NCBI GenBank assembly: GCA_010645155.1
Contig: CM021318.1
Coordinates: 5,999,421 to 6,063,420, forward strand
Length of the DNA: 64,000 nucleotides
Direction: 5' to 3'
Source of the DNA: Tigriopus japonicus
Lineage: Eukaryota > Arthropoda > Copepoda > Harpacticoida > Harpacticidae
Shown: piece by piece, positions 11,025-20,936 of the stretch
Layout: the number at the start of each line of letters is the position of its first letter
Numbering within the stretch: the stretch's first letter is position 1
The notes under the pieces: model-generated
Told to the model about the DNA's origin: nothing
Database searches by the model: none
The model's input: the letters and a program-made list of their open reading frames with translations, nothing else
Translations under genes and position numbers: made by a program

Positions 11025-13289
11025 TCAAAGTCGTACAAATAAGACATCTCGTGATGGGGCCTGGACCAGCATGTCGTCTACGATTTTCATTAGCCATTCC
11101 AAACCTTCAACAGCGGCGTCTGTCCGGATGTTGAACTCATCTGAACTTGAGTTCAAACCCATAGGAGCAACAGTGTAGCGCCATTTTCCGGATGGAAGCA
11201 AAAAGGCAGTCAGAAGAGAGCTTTCATAATCCAATGGAACCTGAAAGTAGCCATGAACTGCATCTAGCTTGGCAAACCATCTTGACTCTGGCCGCACTTG
11301 TTTCATTAAATCGTGAGCGGAATAAAACGGATGAATGGGTCTTTTAATCGCCTTATTCAATTGCCGGTAATCTGTGACTAAACGAGCCTTCTCTCCCCCA
11401 GGTTTGTCAACGAAATGAGCGGGGGAAGTCCATTTGGTGGGTTCGATGCACGGAACAATCACGCTGGCTGAAACAAGTTCTTTCATCAGTTTATCGGACT
11501 TTGGTTTCATGTGAATTGGGACGGGTCTAGCAGTAGTCACCTTGCAGGGCTTGATGTCGACCGACTCGTCCAATTCGATGTGCATCTCCGGACCCTTAAT
11601 AGTACCCGAACAATCGCCCAACGAATTGACCAGAACGTCCGAGTAGTCTTCTTTGATCTTTGCCAACGAATCAACAAAATCGGGAGGGATGTTACTCACG
11701 CTTGAGACCGATGGAAATGAGGCCGGCACGACATTCAGGGCCAAAAGATCCTGCCATCCAACCAACATGGAACCTTGAAGATCAGGCGACACAATCGCCA
11801 GAATTTGTGCCGATTGTCCGCTTTTTGTGTGAGCCTTGAAGCATACAGTGCCGCCATTTGTGATGGACGTCCCATTAGCAGCAATAAGTGTTTCAGAAGA
11901 GGGTGTTAATTTAACCCCAGGTGGAATATCACGCCCTGAGATGACAGAGCGAGTTGCTCCTGTATCAGCAATAGCGCTCAACCTCATGGTCTCGCCATTG
12001 TCGAAATAACAATCAAGGGTTAGAGTTGGACGCCCCTGGATAGATGCGGCAACCACTTGCACCATAGCAGACACTCCAGCGGGTGAGCTGCTGAAACTGC
12101 CTCGATCTCGATGATGAGGGGTGACATCTCTAACACGATCACGACCCCGCTTATATTCCCGGGAGTGCTCACGGCCATGGCTTCGATAGCAATCTTGAGA
12201 GCTGTCGCGGTCGCGACTAGAGGAATGCCTTCTTCGAATAGGATCTCGTCCACGTGACCCTCTATCAAGGGATTCATTGCGGTCTTGACGGCGTCGACAC
12301 AATCGGGCAAGATGACCTGACTTTCCACATTCATGGCACACGATATCGCGCACAGGACATCGTTGAGGTGGGTGCCCCGCTCGTCCACATCCCTTGCAAT
12401 CTAAATAGACCAAATCCACTTGATGTTGTGGAACAGCTTGTTCGCGAATTTCCCTTGCTGCTTCAAATGCCCTGGCAGTGGTCAAGACTTTCTCCAGATT
12501 GGGATCCTGGATCTCAAGGAGCTTTAAGAAAAGCTCCGTTTCGTGTTTGCAGGATAGGATGAGCTCAAACATGTGATGCTCATCAACGGTAAGTTTGTTT
12601 ATCTCAGCCTCGTCTCCAATACGACGCAATTGATGATAGAAATCAGTAAGCTTCTGGGTGGACTTTTTCTTAAGTTGTTTCCAGACAAGGCGTCGACTGA
12701 ATAGTGGATAGATTTCAAGAAATCGTTCCTCAACCAATCTGATGCAGTCAGCGATGGAATGGTGCGCCTGAATCCGTCCAGTCATAGTCAAGAGCAATTC
12801 TCCCTCGATTCTGGCCAAGAAGTAGGCTCGTTGTTCGCTTGGATCCAGCAATTCCATATGCGATGCACCATAATAAGCCTTGAACTTGTTAATCCATACC
12901 CGCATCTCTGGCGGACTCGATTCCATTGTCAAAAACGGGGGCTTGAAATCGCTCGCGACCCGAAATTGTGACCGAGTTACTGGCTGATGGTTAGGTTGCT
13001 CACCAGCATCAGATCTTCGAAGGGCTGACCCCGCCAATCGGGCAGCAACCCCAAGCTCTGTCATGAGCTGATCCATGGTCTGCTCTTGTTCTAACGAAGC
13101 TTTGCTATCTTCAAGCACGAGTTCCTCGTAAAGCTCCGCGATGGTGCCCATTCGCGCTTGAAGGCCAGTGATAATCGACCGAACCATTTCCTTATCAACA
13201 TCATCTCCGGCAAGAATCTCATCCAAAAATTTCCGATCCCTCGTGAAATAGCCTTTGTGAGTTCGGATTGAAGCTCTACTGGCTGCCAT
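11025..13289 (-). CDS. gag-pol: Gypsy Gag-protease-RT polyprotein (754 aa, 3' truncated)
   Basis: The ATG at 13289 lies downstream of the primer binding site. Residues 1-290 are Gag-like, with a capsid-type region near 115-250. Two CCHC zinc knuckles follow (CKGCGRAGHPPQRC at about 298-311 and CHECGKSGHLARLC at 318-331), then an Arg/Ser/Asp-rich linker. An aspartic protease has its active site in ADTGATRSV at about 442-450. Reverse transcriptase starts near 600, with LVTDYRQLNKAIKRP, FAKLDAVHGYFQVPLD (first catalytic Asp) and KIVDDML in place of YVDD. Gag, protease and RT share one frame, without the frameshift common in gypsy elements. An in-frame TGA after LFVRL ends it shortly before the 10908-10996 insertion. 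Confidence 0.92.
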   Translation of the reverse strand: MAASRASIRTHKGYFTRDRKFLDEILAGDDVDKEMVRSIITGLQARMGTIAELYEELVLEDSKASLEQEQTMDQLMTELGVAARLAGSALRRSDAGEQPNHQPVTRSQFRVASDFKPPFLTMESSPPEMRVWINKFKAYYGASHMELLDPSEQRAYFLARIEGELLLTMTGRIQAHHSIADCIRLVEERFLEIYPLFSRRLVWKQLKKKSTQKLTDFYHQLRRIGDEAEINKLTVDEHHMFELILSCKHETELFLKLLEIQDPNLEKVLTTARAFEAAREIREQAVPQHQVDLVYLDCKGCGRAGHPPQRCPVRDIVCHECGKSGHLARLCRRRQDRNESLDRGSRGRDPIRRRHSSSRDRDSSQDCYRSHGREHSREYKRGRDRVRDVTPHHRDRGSFSSSPAGVSAMVQVVAASIQGRPTLTLDCYFDNGETMRLSAIADTGATRSVISGRDIPPGVKLTPSSETLIAANGTSITNGGTVCFKAHTKSGQSAQILAIVSPDLQGSMLVGWQDLLALNVVPASFPSVSSVSNIPPDFVDSLAKIKEDYSDVLVNSLGDCSGTIKGPEMHIELDESVDIKPCKVTTARPVPIHMKPKSDKLMKELVSASVIVPCIEPTKWTSPAHFVDKPGGEKARLVTDYRQLNKAIKRPIHPFYSAHDLMKQVRPESRWFAKLDAVHGYFQVPLDYESSLLTAFLLPSGKWRYTVAPMGLNSSSDEFNIRTDAAVEGLEWLMKIVDDMLVQAPSRDVLFVRL

Positions 13290-13436
13290 GGTGGTGAATT
13301 GGGTCTAGTCCCACTCCTTGACCGACAACGATTGTCTTCCGCCCGACAGATCTCGTCTCAAGATTGACGTCACCAAACACCATCCGAACCAACGGGGATA
13401 GAAAGGGGAGCAAGGATCTTCCGGAAAGTACGGTTT

Positions 13437-13451
13437 ACTCCCACTGCGCCA
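13437..13451 (-). other. Gypsy primer binding site (tRNA-Ser type)
   Basis: On the element strand, TGGCGCAGTGGGAGT follows the 5' LTR directly. The first nine bases complement the 3' end of tRNA-Ser (...ACTGCGCCA). Beyond that the match is poor, so the binding site is short or mutated. Confidence 0.7.
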
Positions 13452-13601
13452 TGTATGATTATCACACCGGGATAAAATAGATGTTCAGGGAACGATGATT
13501 CTAGATCAAGTGACGTTTATTGTTGGTGACACAACTCGAGCAATCAGCCGATACAAAGTAGTACAAGAGATAGAAAATGAGAGAGAGACGAAAATGTCAC
13601 A
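13452..13601 (-). repeat. Ty3/gypsy 5' LTR (150 bp)
   Basis: Nearly identical to the 3' LTR at 8524-8671, with TGT...ACA ends on the plus strand. As the 5' LTR of a minus-strand element it should contain the promoter, but I see no obvious TATA motif. Confidence 0.9.
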
Positions 13602-14115
13602 ATTAACAATCAAAATCAAGATATATCTCTTTTGAGGAGATGATATTTTACATGATTTGTTGTCAGGTAATCCAGTTCATAGTGATGATTTATTTGGAAA
13701 AGGTATGTTGGGCGACCCCTGCACGTTTTTGAACATCGATGTCAAGAGCAAGAAACACGTTAAAATCCATTTTGCTGGAAAGTTAAGACGTTGTTCAACC
13801 ACCCATACCAATATTTGATGAATATTTGAAGTAAAAAAGTGGTAACTTTTGATGTGAAACGTTTTGGCTTTACAGTGTACTTGATTTTTGACTTGTTGCT
13901 CGCTTTTGAGGCTTATTTTCTATGTATACAGGGGTCGCCCAACATACCTTGTCTAATTAAATCATAAGTTCGAACATGATTGCCTTACAACAAATTATGT
14001 AAAATAACATCTGCTCATAAGGGATAAATCTTGATTTCAATTCTTTATCAAGCATCTAAAAATTGCACTTGTTGACGAGTTATAGGCCCAGTCTACCTCT
14101 AGTCTGGATACCCCT
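13602..14115. mobile_element. TIR element, right part
   Basis: Remainder of the DNA element whose left end is at 8425-8505. From about 13612, a 55-bp segment (ATCAAGATATATCTC onward) pairs with an inverted copy at about 13981-14038, and the inverted outer repeat follows to about 14115 (ending TAGTCTGGATACCCC). Together the arms form terminal inverted repeats of roughly 140-150 bp, interrupted on the left by the gypsy. The interior is non-coding. Confidence 0.7.
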
Positions 14116-14218
14116 CGTCCTTTGGCCAACCCAAGAGTAGACGTATTCCAAGTCCTCAACTAAACATTTTGAGTCCTGACCATTTCTTCTACAAACTAAT
14201 TTTGTGTCATCACATCAG
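14116..14218 (-). pseudogene. LINE RT segment after the catalytic box
   Basis: Minus-strand reading gives DDTKLVCRRNGQDSK, then CLVEDLEYVYSWVGQ. This is the LINE RT stretch that normally follows the FADD catalytic motif. It lies between the hAT-like insertion on its right and the TIR element on its left, and continues the LINE fragments at 15192-15840 and 7571-8424. Confidence 0.8.
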
Positions 14219-15191
14219 TAGGGACAGGAAGTTTAGACGAATAAAACTGTCAAAATAGACGAAAAAAGACGAATAAAAGTACCTGATTAGACGAATAAAG
14301 ACGAATAAAATTGCCCGATTAGACGAAAAAAGACGAATAAAAGGCTACACTAGACGAAAAAAGACGAAAAAAACTAACTTACACGACAAAAAAAACTAAT
14401 GAATTGCCGGTCACGAGGATAAAAAGAGGATTAAAACTGCTGCCCATGAAGTAGACCTAATGTGTGGCCCAATAGAGGACATTAAACCAAGCTTGAAAAA
14501 TTCACCAATAGATGGGAAGGTTGGGCCAGTAAAGAGAAAAGACTAGATCTCTATCAAAGACTTGTGAGCTTAGTGCTTAGTATTTGGCCACTCTTTCACG
14601 CTGTCTATTGGCAAATTTTTCAAGCTTGGTTTAAAATCCATTATTGAGGGGAACAGCTACCCCCTTGTGCAAAACGGCAAAATCTATAAAATTAACTAAC
14701 GGAAAAGTGCCAAATGATCAAGAAATGGTCAATGGTCAACCGTCCTTATTTCAACATTTTCAATAGAGTAATATTTAGCAGCAGGTTTGCTGACACATTA
14801 GTTGTTTGCATAGTCAGATAGCCTTTCATTCCAATAGTGGTGACCTTTTCTTTCTGCGTCTGTCAGGAAACTCTACAAGTTAAAATACAAGTGTGGATTT
14901 TGCTCGTGCAATAACGCAACTGAAAATCAAACTATTACTTTGGCCCAAGTTTTGGAGTTGAACTTTTTAAAAAAAGTGTCTATTTTCTTTAAAATTTGAG
15001 AAAAAAAAACCAAAAATCAATTTTTTGACTAATTAGACGAAAAAAGTTGAGTGTAATTGCCGGATTAGACGAAAAAAGACGAATAAAATCCAAATTAGAC
15101 GAATAAATTTATCGCGACGAATAAGAGTAAAAAAGACGAATAAAGACGAAAAAAGACGAATAAGTTTATTCGTTTTAAGTTCCTGTCCCTA
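14219..15191. mobile_element. hAT-like MITE, 973 bp
   Basis: The terminal inverted repeats start TAGGGACAGGAAGTTTAGAC and match the complement of the right end at about 24 of 30 positions. The flanks CACATCAG and GTCATCAG agree at 6 of 8 bases, suggesting an imperfect 8-bp target duplication as in hAT. Both ends carry runs of AGACGAATAAA and AGACGAAAAA (14236-14400 and 15030-15170). No transposase is present. It is inserted immediately after the LINE's RT catalytic Asp codons. Confidence 0.8.
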
Positions 15192-15840
15192 GTCATCAGC
15201 ATTAAAGAAATACTGGCTTTTGTTCTAAACTTCTGGAGAGGAGCAATAACGAAAATAAACAGGAGGAGACCTAAAACTGAACCTTGTGGAACACCATACA
15301 ATCATACACATATACAACACATCATACAAGCCACTAACTGATCCTTCAACCTTGACTATTTGCTTCCCATCACTCATTAAACTACCAATCCAATTCAGGA
15401 CCTTACCCTGGATCCCAAACTCTTCGAGTTGATCGAGCAAAAGACCATGGTCTACCTTATCAATGGCCTTGGCAAAGTCAAGATAGACTACATCAACTGA
15501 CTCGTGACTTTCAAGCCCCTCAATGATGTGCTCGATAGGGTCAACCAATTGGGTGACTGTACTAAAATGGGCTTGAAACCCATGCTGCCCTGGGGGGATT
15601 AATATCATGGGCTTCCAAATACTCAACAAGCTTGGACTTCATGATCTTCTCAAAGACCTTTGCAATACTGGAAGTCAGAGAAATGGGCCTATAATTACTA
15701 GGGAGTGACTTATCTCCGCCCTTAAAAATTGGAACGACATGAGCTACTTTTAGAGAAGAGGGAAACTTGCCCTGGTCTTAGATGCGACGCATCAAATAGG
15801 AGAAAGGATTCAATTGAAAATTACGTACGATTGATTGAAG
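15192..15840 (-). pseudogene. LINE reverse transcriptase, 5' part
   Basis: Minus-strand RT core in more than one frame, upstream to downstream: KVAHVVPIFKGGDKSLPSN, YRPISLTSSIAKVFEKIM, GFQAHFSTVTQLV, VDVVYLDFAKAIDKVDHGLL (RT motif A, catalytic Asp), GVPQGSVLG (motif B), then a frame-shifted ADD (motif C), where the hAT-like element begins. The family is Jockey/CR1-like. Frameshifts and 5' truncation near 15840 make it a dead copy. No endonuclease domain is present. Confidence 0.88.
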
Positions 15841-15950
15841 CTGCTATTGTGATCAGGCCTTGTCTATTTTTTTTTTGTTAATTTCTGAATTATTTGGATT
15901 GTGTTTTGGGATTCAGAATCCTGGAACCATATTGAACCACAGGAATAAAC

Positions 15951-16756
15951 TCAAGACCAAATGGGATGGCTAAGAGGTCCATTTTGGAAGGAATTCACTC
16001 TAAAGATTGATAATGTACCATTTGAACATTGTTTGGGCTGCCACAGAGTTCTTTCCTGGGCCGCTTTCCGTTGTGATTGAGGTCCTTCCAAAATGCAATC
16101 AGTGATTACTCCAGGTTCCCAATCTCCTTGGGAAAGTTTGGGCACTACATAGGGTAAGTGAGTGCAACTATTCTCGCAATTGCACTCATCTCTGCACCTG
16201 ACATATGTTTTCACATTGACAACCTTCAATTCCCTTTGAATCGTGGTGTTTTCCTTAACACATGAGGAGCATTGATCAAAACCCGAGTGTCGCTCTTGTT
16301 CGATGGACACCAAATCAATATTTATCTTCAAGAAACAATAATAATGTTCTGTTTGTGGCTGGTGGGTTGTATTCGCTGTCCATGCCACACATTGAGGAGT
16401 TTTCCGGCAGTGGTTTTGACATTTCGAAATATTTTCTTCATTGCGTAACATTTGTACAAGGACGAAACATCCTCCACAAAAGCCCTCATTCGGCAATTGA
16501 TAATCTAGGCAGAAACTAGTAATCCAATAGAGATAAATGAATGACAATGCAACGTTACCAAGGGGAAATTCAATGCCTTCCAAGGCAATTTCAGATACAT
16601 TGATTTGGGCAAATTGTTGGTCCAGCACGTTCAGGGGCATCATAATCTATTTCCATTTTCCACAGCCATCAGGAATCTTGCTCAGATTACGAAAGTTGAC
16701 ATTGCAAAATTCCAAATGAGCAACCGTTGTTGTCACATTGTGAAACTCAATACATT
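15951..16756 (-). CDS. PAN/apple-like cysteine-rich protein (partial or broken)
   Basis: Minus-strand coding-like stretch. The C-terminal part (15951-16504) has a PAN/apple-like pattern: CGGCFVLVQML, ISKCQNHCRKTPQCVAW, YYCFLKINIDL, GFDQC. A second cysteine cluster follows (YVRCRDECNCENSC). Such domains are typical of secreted or cell-surface proteins. A 54-nt GT-AG intron (16505-16558) is plausible and keeps the frame. Upstream, CIEFHNVTTTVAHLEFCN and IPDGCGKWK read in the same frame but are cut by an in-frame TAG at 16647-16649. Either this is a decaying gene, or an unrecognised splice skips the stop. The gene's 5' end is not found. The stop is at 15951. Confidence 0.45.
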
Positions 16757-16854
16757 CTTAAAAGATTGTAGACGAATTAATTTTTTTATCGAAGAACTAT
16801 GGATAAGATTTGAAAACTATTTTGATCCCGATAATACTTACAAGAGTCAGATAC

Positions 16855-17175
16855 TTAAGCTTTACAAGGTGAACTAGTCTTTCTGACTTTCGTGAGAACA
16901 CAGTTCTGATAGGCGCTTGTCATAAACTTAACCATGGTTTCTTGAATTCCGTAATGGGTATGAATTTGGCAATTGATATTTGTGAAATCTATTTCTTGAG
17001 CTTTTCCAATTACTGCCAAAAATGACACCCATTGAATAATTTTAACCACTCTTGAGTTCACGTTTCTCTTCTGTTTTCTTTGTAGTACAACAGTTTCTCT
17101 TAAATAGGAAGATTGCTTTAGGGGTTGTTTCCGTTTTTCTTTATTTTGAAAGTTTGTCAATGTTACATGATCCAA
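16855..17175 (-). other. Possible upstream exon of the PAN-like gene
   Basis: An open frame on the same strand contains a hydrophobic, signal-peptide-like stretch (VVKIIQWVSFLAVIGKAQ), followed by a few cysteines. It could be the secretory start of the PAN-like gene. No ATG lies immediately upstream of the hydrophobic stretch, and I could not find a phase-compatible splice to the next coding segment. Confidence 0.2.
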
Positions 17176-18588
17176 GTTATTGTTTTCTATATTGCTCAGA
17201 TTAAATTGAATTCTAGAAGATGTTTTCCCCCTTTTTAAGGAAAAATATTTGTAAAGCCCACGGAATGACTGGGCACCTGGCTAATTAAAAAAAAGAACCT
17301 TTAAAAACAGCACAGAGAGTGGTTTTGCTCGTAAACCACAAAAAACAGTACGGATTTCGAAAATACACCTCTGGGCGCTGATTGTACAAAACTGTTAGGA
17401 TTTTGCAATGAAAATAATATTCTACTATTCGGACCAAAACTGTCTTTTGCAAATTTTGTTACTTGAGTCATAGACCACTGAATTCCTAGACTGCGTTGCC
17501 GCCGCCAATCGTCAGATTCTCTTCCCTTAGTAGGGAAGAAACAGATTGTGGCGGGAGAACGCAGTCCAATAAAAAGTGGTTTTAAGTCCCTTTGAGAATG
17601 AGTTTCACGTGCTTAGCCCCATGCCATAACACCGGCTACCCTCTGGAAGTTTGAAAGTTGATTTCTGATCCCTAAATTTCAATGTTTTGTCTTGGAAATT
17701 TTCAAATCCATGCTCTCTCTAAAAAGAAAAGTCAAAGCAGGCTGATTGTTGGGGAGGATGAAAGTCCAATAAAAGAAGAAAGATTGAACCCATAAGCCAA
17801 GTTTTCCTCATGTAAGAACCAAGGTATTATAGGTACCAAGGTCTACCAAGGTACAGTATTTTACCACTGAGAATTAGTACCAACTTCAAGCTGAGATTGT
17901 ATTGCTGTCCCTGCAGAGTTGTCAACCACACCTCTAGACAAGGATTTCTTAATTTAAAGGATCTGAAACCACATCAGAAAAAGTGCCTGTCTCAAATTAT
18001 GTGTCATTCAGACAAGCCAAGCTAATTCTCATTAGCCAGGGTTGGCCACATTTGCTATTCAAAAGGTGAGAAGATCATTGACCATCCGACAACATGATTT
18101 CTTCTGATTGAAGCACAACAACTTTTTATATTTTGAGTATTAAGTTCCTCCTGCAATTCGTAGGCTCATGGTAGGCTTCTATTATTTAAAGAAATGACTT
18201 GAGACTTAATTCTTTTTGCAAGATCCAAATCACAATTATAGAAAGCCTACAATTTGCAGTCACCCTTGTTTGTTTTGCCAGTTGCTTCTCACTCACAATA
18301 TTATAAACATCTTGAAAAATCATCTTGAAATGTGATAAATTCATCTGTGCAGTGCCTTTCAAATGTGTTTTTTTAAATCGTAAGTTCAGTTCATTTGTTT
18401 CGTAGCAGTACTCCTTCATCTGCTAAAGCGCTACAGTCTATGGTTGATGGCACACCCACTTTGATACAATTTAGTGACAGGAGCAAATTCACACCCAAAG
18501 TTTTTTTGCGAATCAGTCAAGTTTCAACCACTGATAGATTCTTCATGGTGTGTGAGTTCATCTTGATGACGGGGCTTATTCTGTTGGT
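17176..18588. other. Non-coding; one short hairpin at 17489-17566
   Basis: No gene supported. A 78-bp imperfect inverted repeat (GACTGCGTT...AACGCAGTC, with CTTCCCTTAGTAGGGAAG at its centre) could be a tiny foldback element. The rest is unremarkable. Confidence 0.5.
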
Positions 18589-18597
18589 GATTCAGCC

Positions 18598-19528
18598 GGT
18601 GTCCTATAACTTTAGAGCGAATCAAATGACCGACAATCAAAATAGAGCGGTTTTTTGATCGCCATATGAAATTAGCGCGGAAATCAAAAGAGAGCCAATA
18701 TGTTTGATCGAACATCAAATTACCACCGATATTAATCAACGCAATCAAATTTAGAAATGTTGGTCTCAAATCAGAAATAATTACATATTTGTCATTGGAA
18801 CAAGAAACAAGGTATATCCGAAATCTTCACCAAAACCCAAAAGGGCAGACAAAAATTGTTCTTTGAAGGCTTTTTAGACTGTTTTTTGTTAGAATTTTAT
18901 CACCCTTGTTTGGCAAGGCTTCATGCAATCGAAGTATTGGTCACAAAAATTGTATTCAAACTAGCCATGGCTTGGAAGACACCTTGTTCTTGACAAGCTC
19001 TCTTTGGAAATGATTCAATTTCATACAGAAAAAAATCTGTTTCAAGAAGTGAAGGTGGGGCATTTAGTAAATCAGCGGTCAGCAGTCGGGGGAGAATTAT
19101 TCCTGCAAAAATAAATATTTTCTGCAAGATGAACACCATGACTTATTGTACAGCTATCGCTAGCTTTAAAGAGAAAAATCCAATTAAATATTTGTAGGAA
19201 GAAATCAAACACCAAAATGGTAGATAAATGAGTGTGTGGACGAGACATGTGACAAATGATGGTAAGTAAATAAAAGGGTTAATATAACATTGAGAGGATA
19301 AAATCATATAAATAAATGGTGATAGTAAAAGTTTATCGTTATCTTACACTCTAAGACATTGAAATATTCATCATTTGCATCACATTTACTTTAATATCAT
19401 TGTGGATCAATTGTACTGGCGCTCTTTTTGTTCTCTCTTTTGATTTCGCGCTCATTTGACTACGCGATCAAAAAACCGCTCTATTTCGATTGTCGGTCAT
19501 TTGATCCACTCTAATTTGATATAGCACC
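18598..19528. mobile_element. Mutator-like MITE, 931 bp, 9-bp TSD
   Basis: GATTCAGCC flanks both sides perfectly (18589-18597 and 19529-19537). The ends are long inverted repeats of about 100 bp, sharing GATCAAATGACCGACAATC-like and ATAGAGCGGTTTTTTGATCG segments. Long terminal repeats plus a 9-bp duplication point to a Mutator-like (MULE) non-autonomous element. The interior is non-coding; a short minus-strand frame at 18921-19139 has no recognisable motif. Confidence 0.85.
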
Positions 19529-19537
19529 GATTCAGCC

Positions 19538-20319
19538 ACATAAGAAAAGTCTTTTTACTTTTTCTAAATGTGAGTGAACCAAGAGAGTAAGATAAATTTC
19601 AGTGTTTGCATTGTGCAAGGCATAATTTTGGGCATCTTTTAAGCTCAAAACAGATTATTTTCTTACATTTGCCCAAAATTTCAACACAAAGGCATTTGGT
19701 CCATTGATCAAGTCACCAAAGAAAGAATTTTTATTTGATAGTGGTTCTTGTAATGCTTCCCAACGATGAAGTGTTACTTGATGCACGCAGAGAAATATTC
19801 TTAAGCATGTTTGGAAATTGTGGTAGTGTGTTTTAAATTGATTACTAATAATGATTTGAGTCCTCTCATAGGAGTGAAACAAATGAGAAACCCATGGGCT
19901 TGATCATGTAATGGGAATGAGGAAGTAAGAAAGTGCACTCTGCCTGGATTGAAAAGAAGTAAGCTCTTCCTACAACTTAAGAATAAATATAGTGTTATAA
20001 AGATTGAGGAAATGGACCTTGTTAGCTGCCTAATATTGATTGATAAAGTTCTTAAAAAATCCAACATCAAGCCAACAAAATTAGTTTATATCTATTGATA
20101 TAGGAAACCAATGAAAGATCTAGAAATATCAAAGATTTTACAATATATGTCTTCAAATGAATAAAGAATATCATTTGAGATTTCATTGTACTAATATGGC
20201 TGAACATCTGCTTGAGATTAATGGGTAATATGTTATGTCTATGCTAATCTATAGCCTCTTTTGATAGCTAGAACTTCAGTTTTGGAAATGTTGGCAATTT
20301 GTTTTAGGGATTTAATTAC
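19538..20319. other. Non-coding, nothing recognised
   Basis: AT-rich sequence between the Mutator-like MITE and the 3' end of the kinase gene. No gene seen. Confidence 0.5.
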
Positions 20320-20325
20320 TTTATT
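20320..20325 (-). terminator. Candidate poly(A) signal of the kinase gene
   Basis: AATAAA on the minus strand, about 280 nt downstream of the kinase stop codon. It is the nearest canonical hexamer I saw. Confidence 0.4.
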
Positions 20326-20603
20326 TAACCTAACGTATGATAATTGGTTTAATGAAAGTTGTTCATTTTGACACTTTGACGTTGAAAAACGTATTTAAAA
20401 TCTTGGTATTTCATCAATGAGAGCTAAGCAATCCACCGTGCTTGGGAAAGACTTCCCTACTAACGTAAACGCCGAAATGAGGAGCGGTCTCCAGTTTACA
20501 GTCATGCTTGAGTCATCCTTGGTTTGCTTGTTGCACGAAAACCCGTTAATTTAATCAAAAATAATACCAAAGGTAAAAACGAACTCTGTCAAATATATTC
20601 CAA

Positions 20604-20936
20604 TTATTCGGACAACTCTTTTAATGTATTGACAGCTAACATAACGTTGGCGCATTTTGTCCAACGTGATTTGGCCGATATGAACATTTTCAGCCGGGAT
20701 CGATCGTACGAGGTTTTCCTCGAATTTGTTCTAGTTATATACGTGGTGGTAGCCACATAAATTTGTTTGGGTTCGGCTGCCAACCAAGGATGGGCCAAGG
20801 CCACGGCTGCGCTCATTCGTTGTCTCGGTGAAATCACCAAGAGTTTTTGAATGAAGTCTTGGGCTTCGAGGGAAGTTTCTTCGAATTCCGGCTCGTTAAA
20901 CGTGTATTTTAGAGCCATCACATTGTCGTAAGTTTC
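20604..20936 (-). CDS. Kinase exon 4 (C-lobe end and regulatory tail)
   Basis: Acceptor TTATTTTCAG. Contains ETYDNVMALKYTF, SPRQRMSAAVALAHPWL, and the basic tail with a possible calmodulin-binding helix. Stop at 20604. Confidence 0.86.
   Translation of the reverse strand, partial: ETYDNVMALKYTFNEPEFEETSLEAQDFIQKLLVISPRQRMSAAVALAHPWLAAEPKQIYVATTTYITRTNSRKTSYDRSRLKMFISAKSRWTKCANVMLAVNTLKELSE

Larger units (their letters stand above)
8524..13601 (-). mobile_element. Ty3/gypsy LTR retrotransposon, 5.08 kb
   Basis: Near-complete element on the minus strand. Order: 5' LTR (13452-13601), primer binding site, gag-protease-RT frame, RT-RNase H-integrase frame, polypurine tract, 3' LTR (8524-8671). 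The LTRs are unusually short at about 150 bp. The five bases flanking the LTRs (CGCCA and ATTAA) do not match, so no simple target duplication is present. No envelope-like frame follows integrase; about 200 bp of non-coding DNA separate the pol stop from the LTR. RT is broken by a small insertion at 10908-10996, so this copy is not autonomous. Confidence 0.93.

Noticed and set aside
9174..12971. Plus-strand open frames inside the gypsy element
   Set aside because: Antisense shadows of gag-pol.
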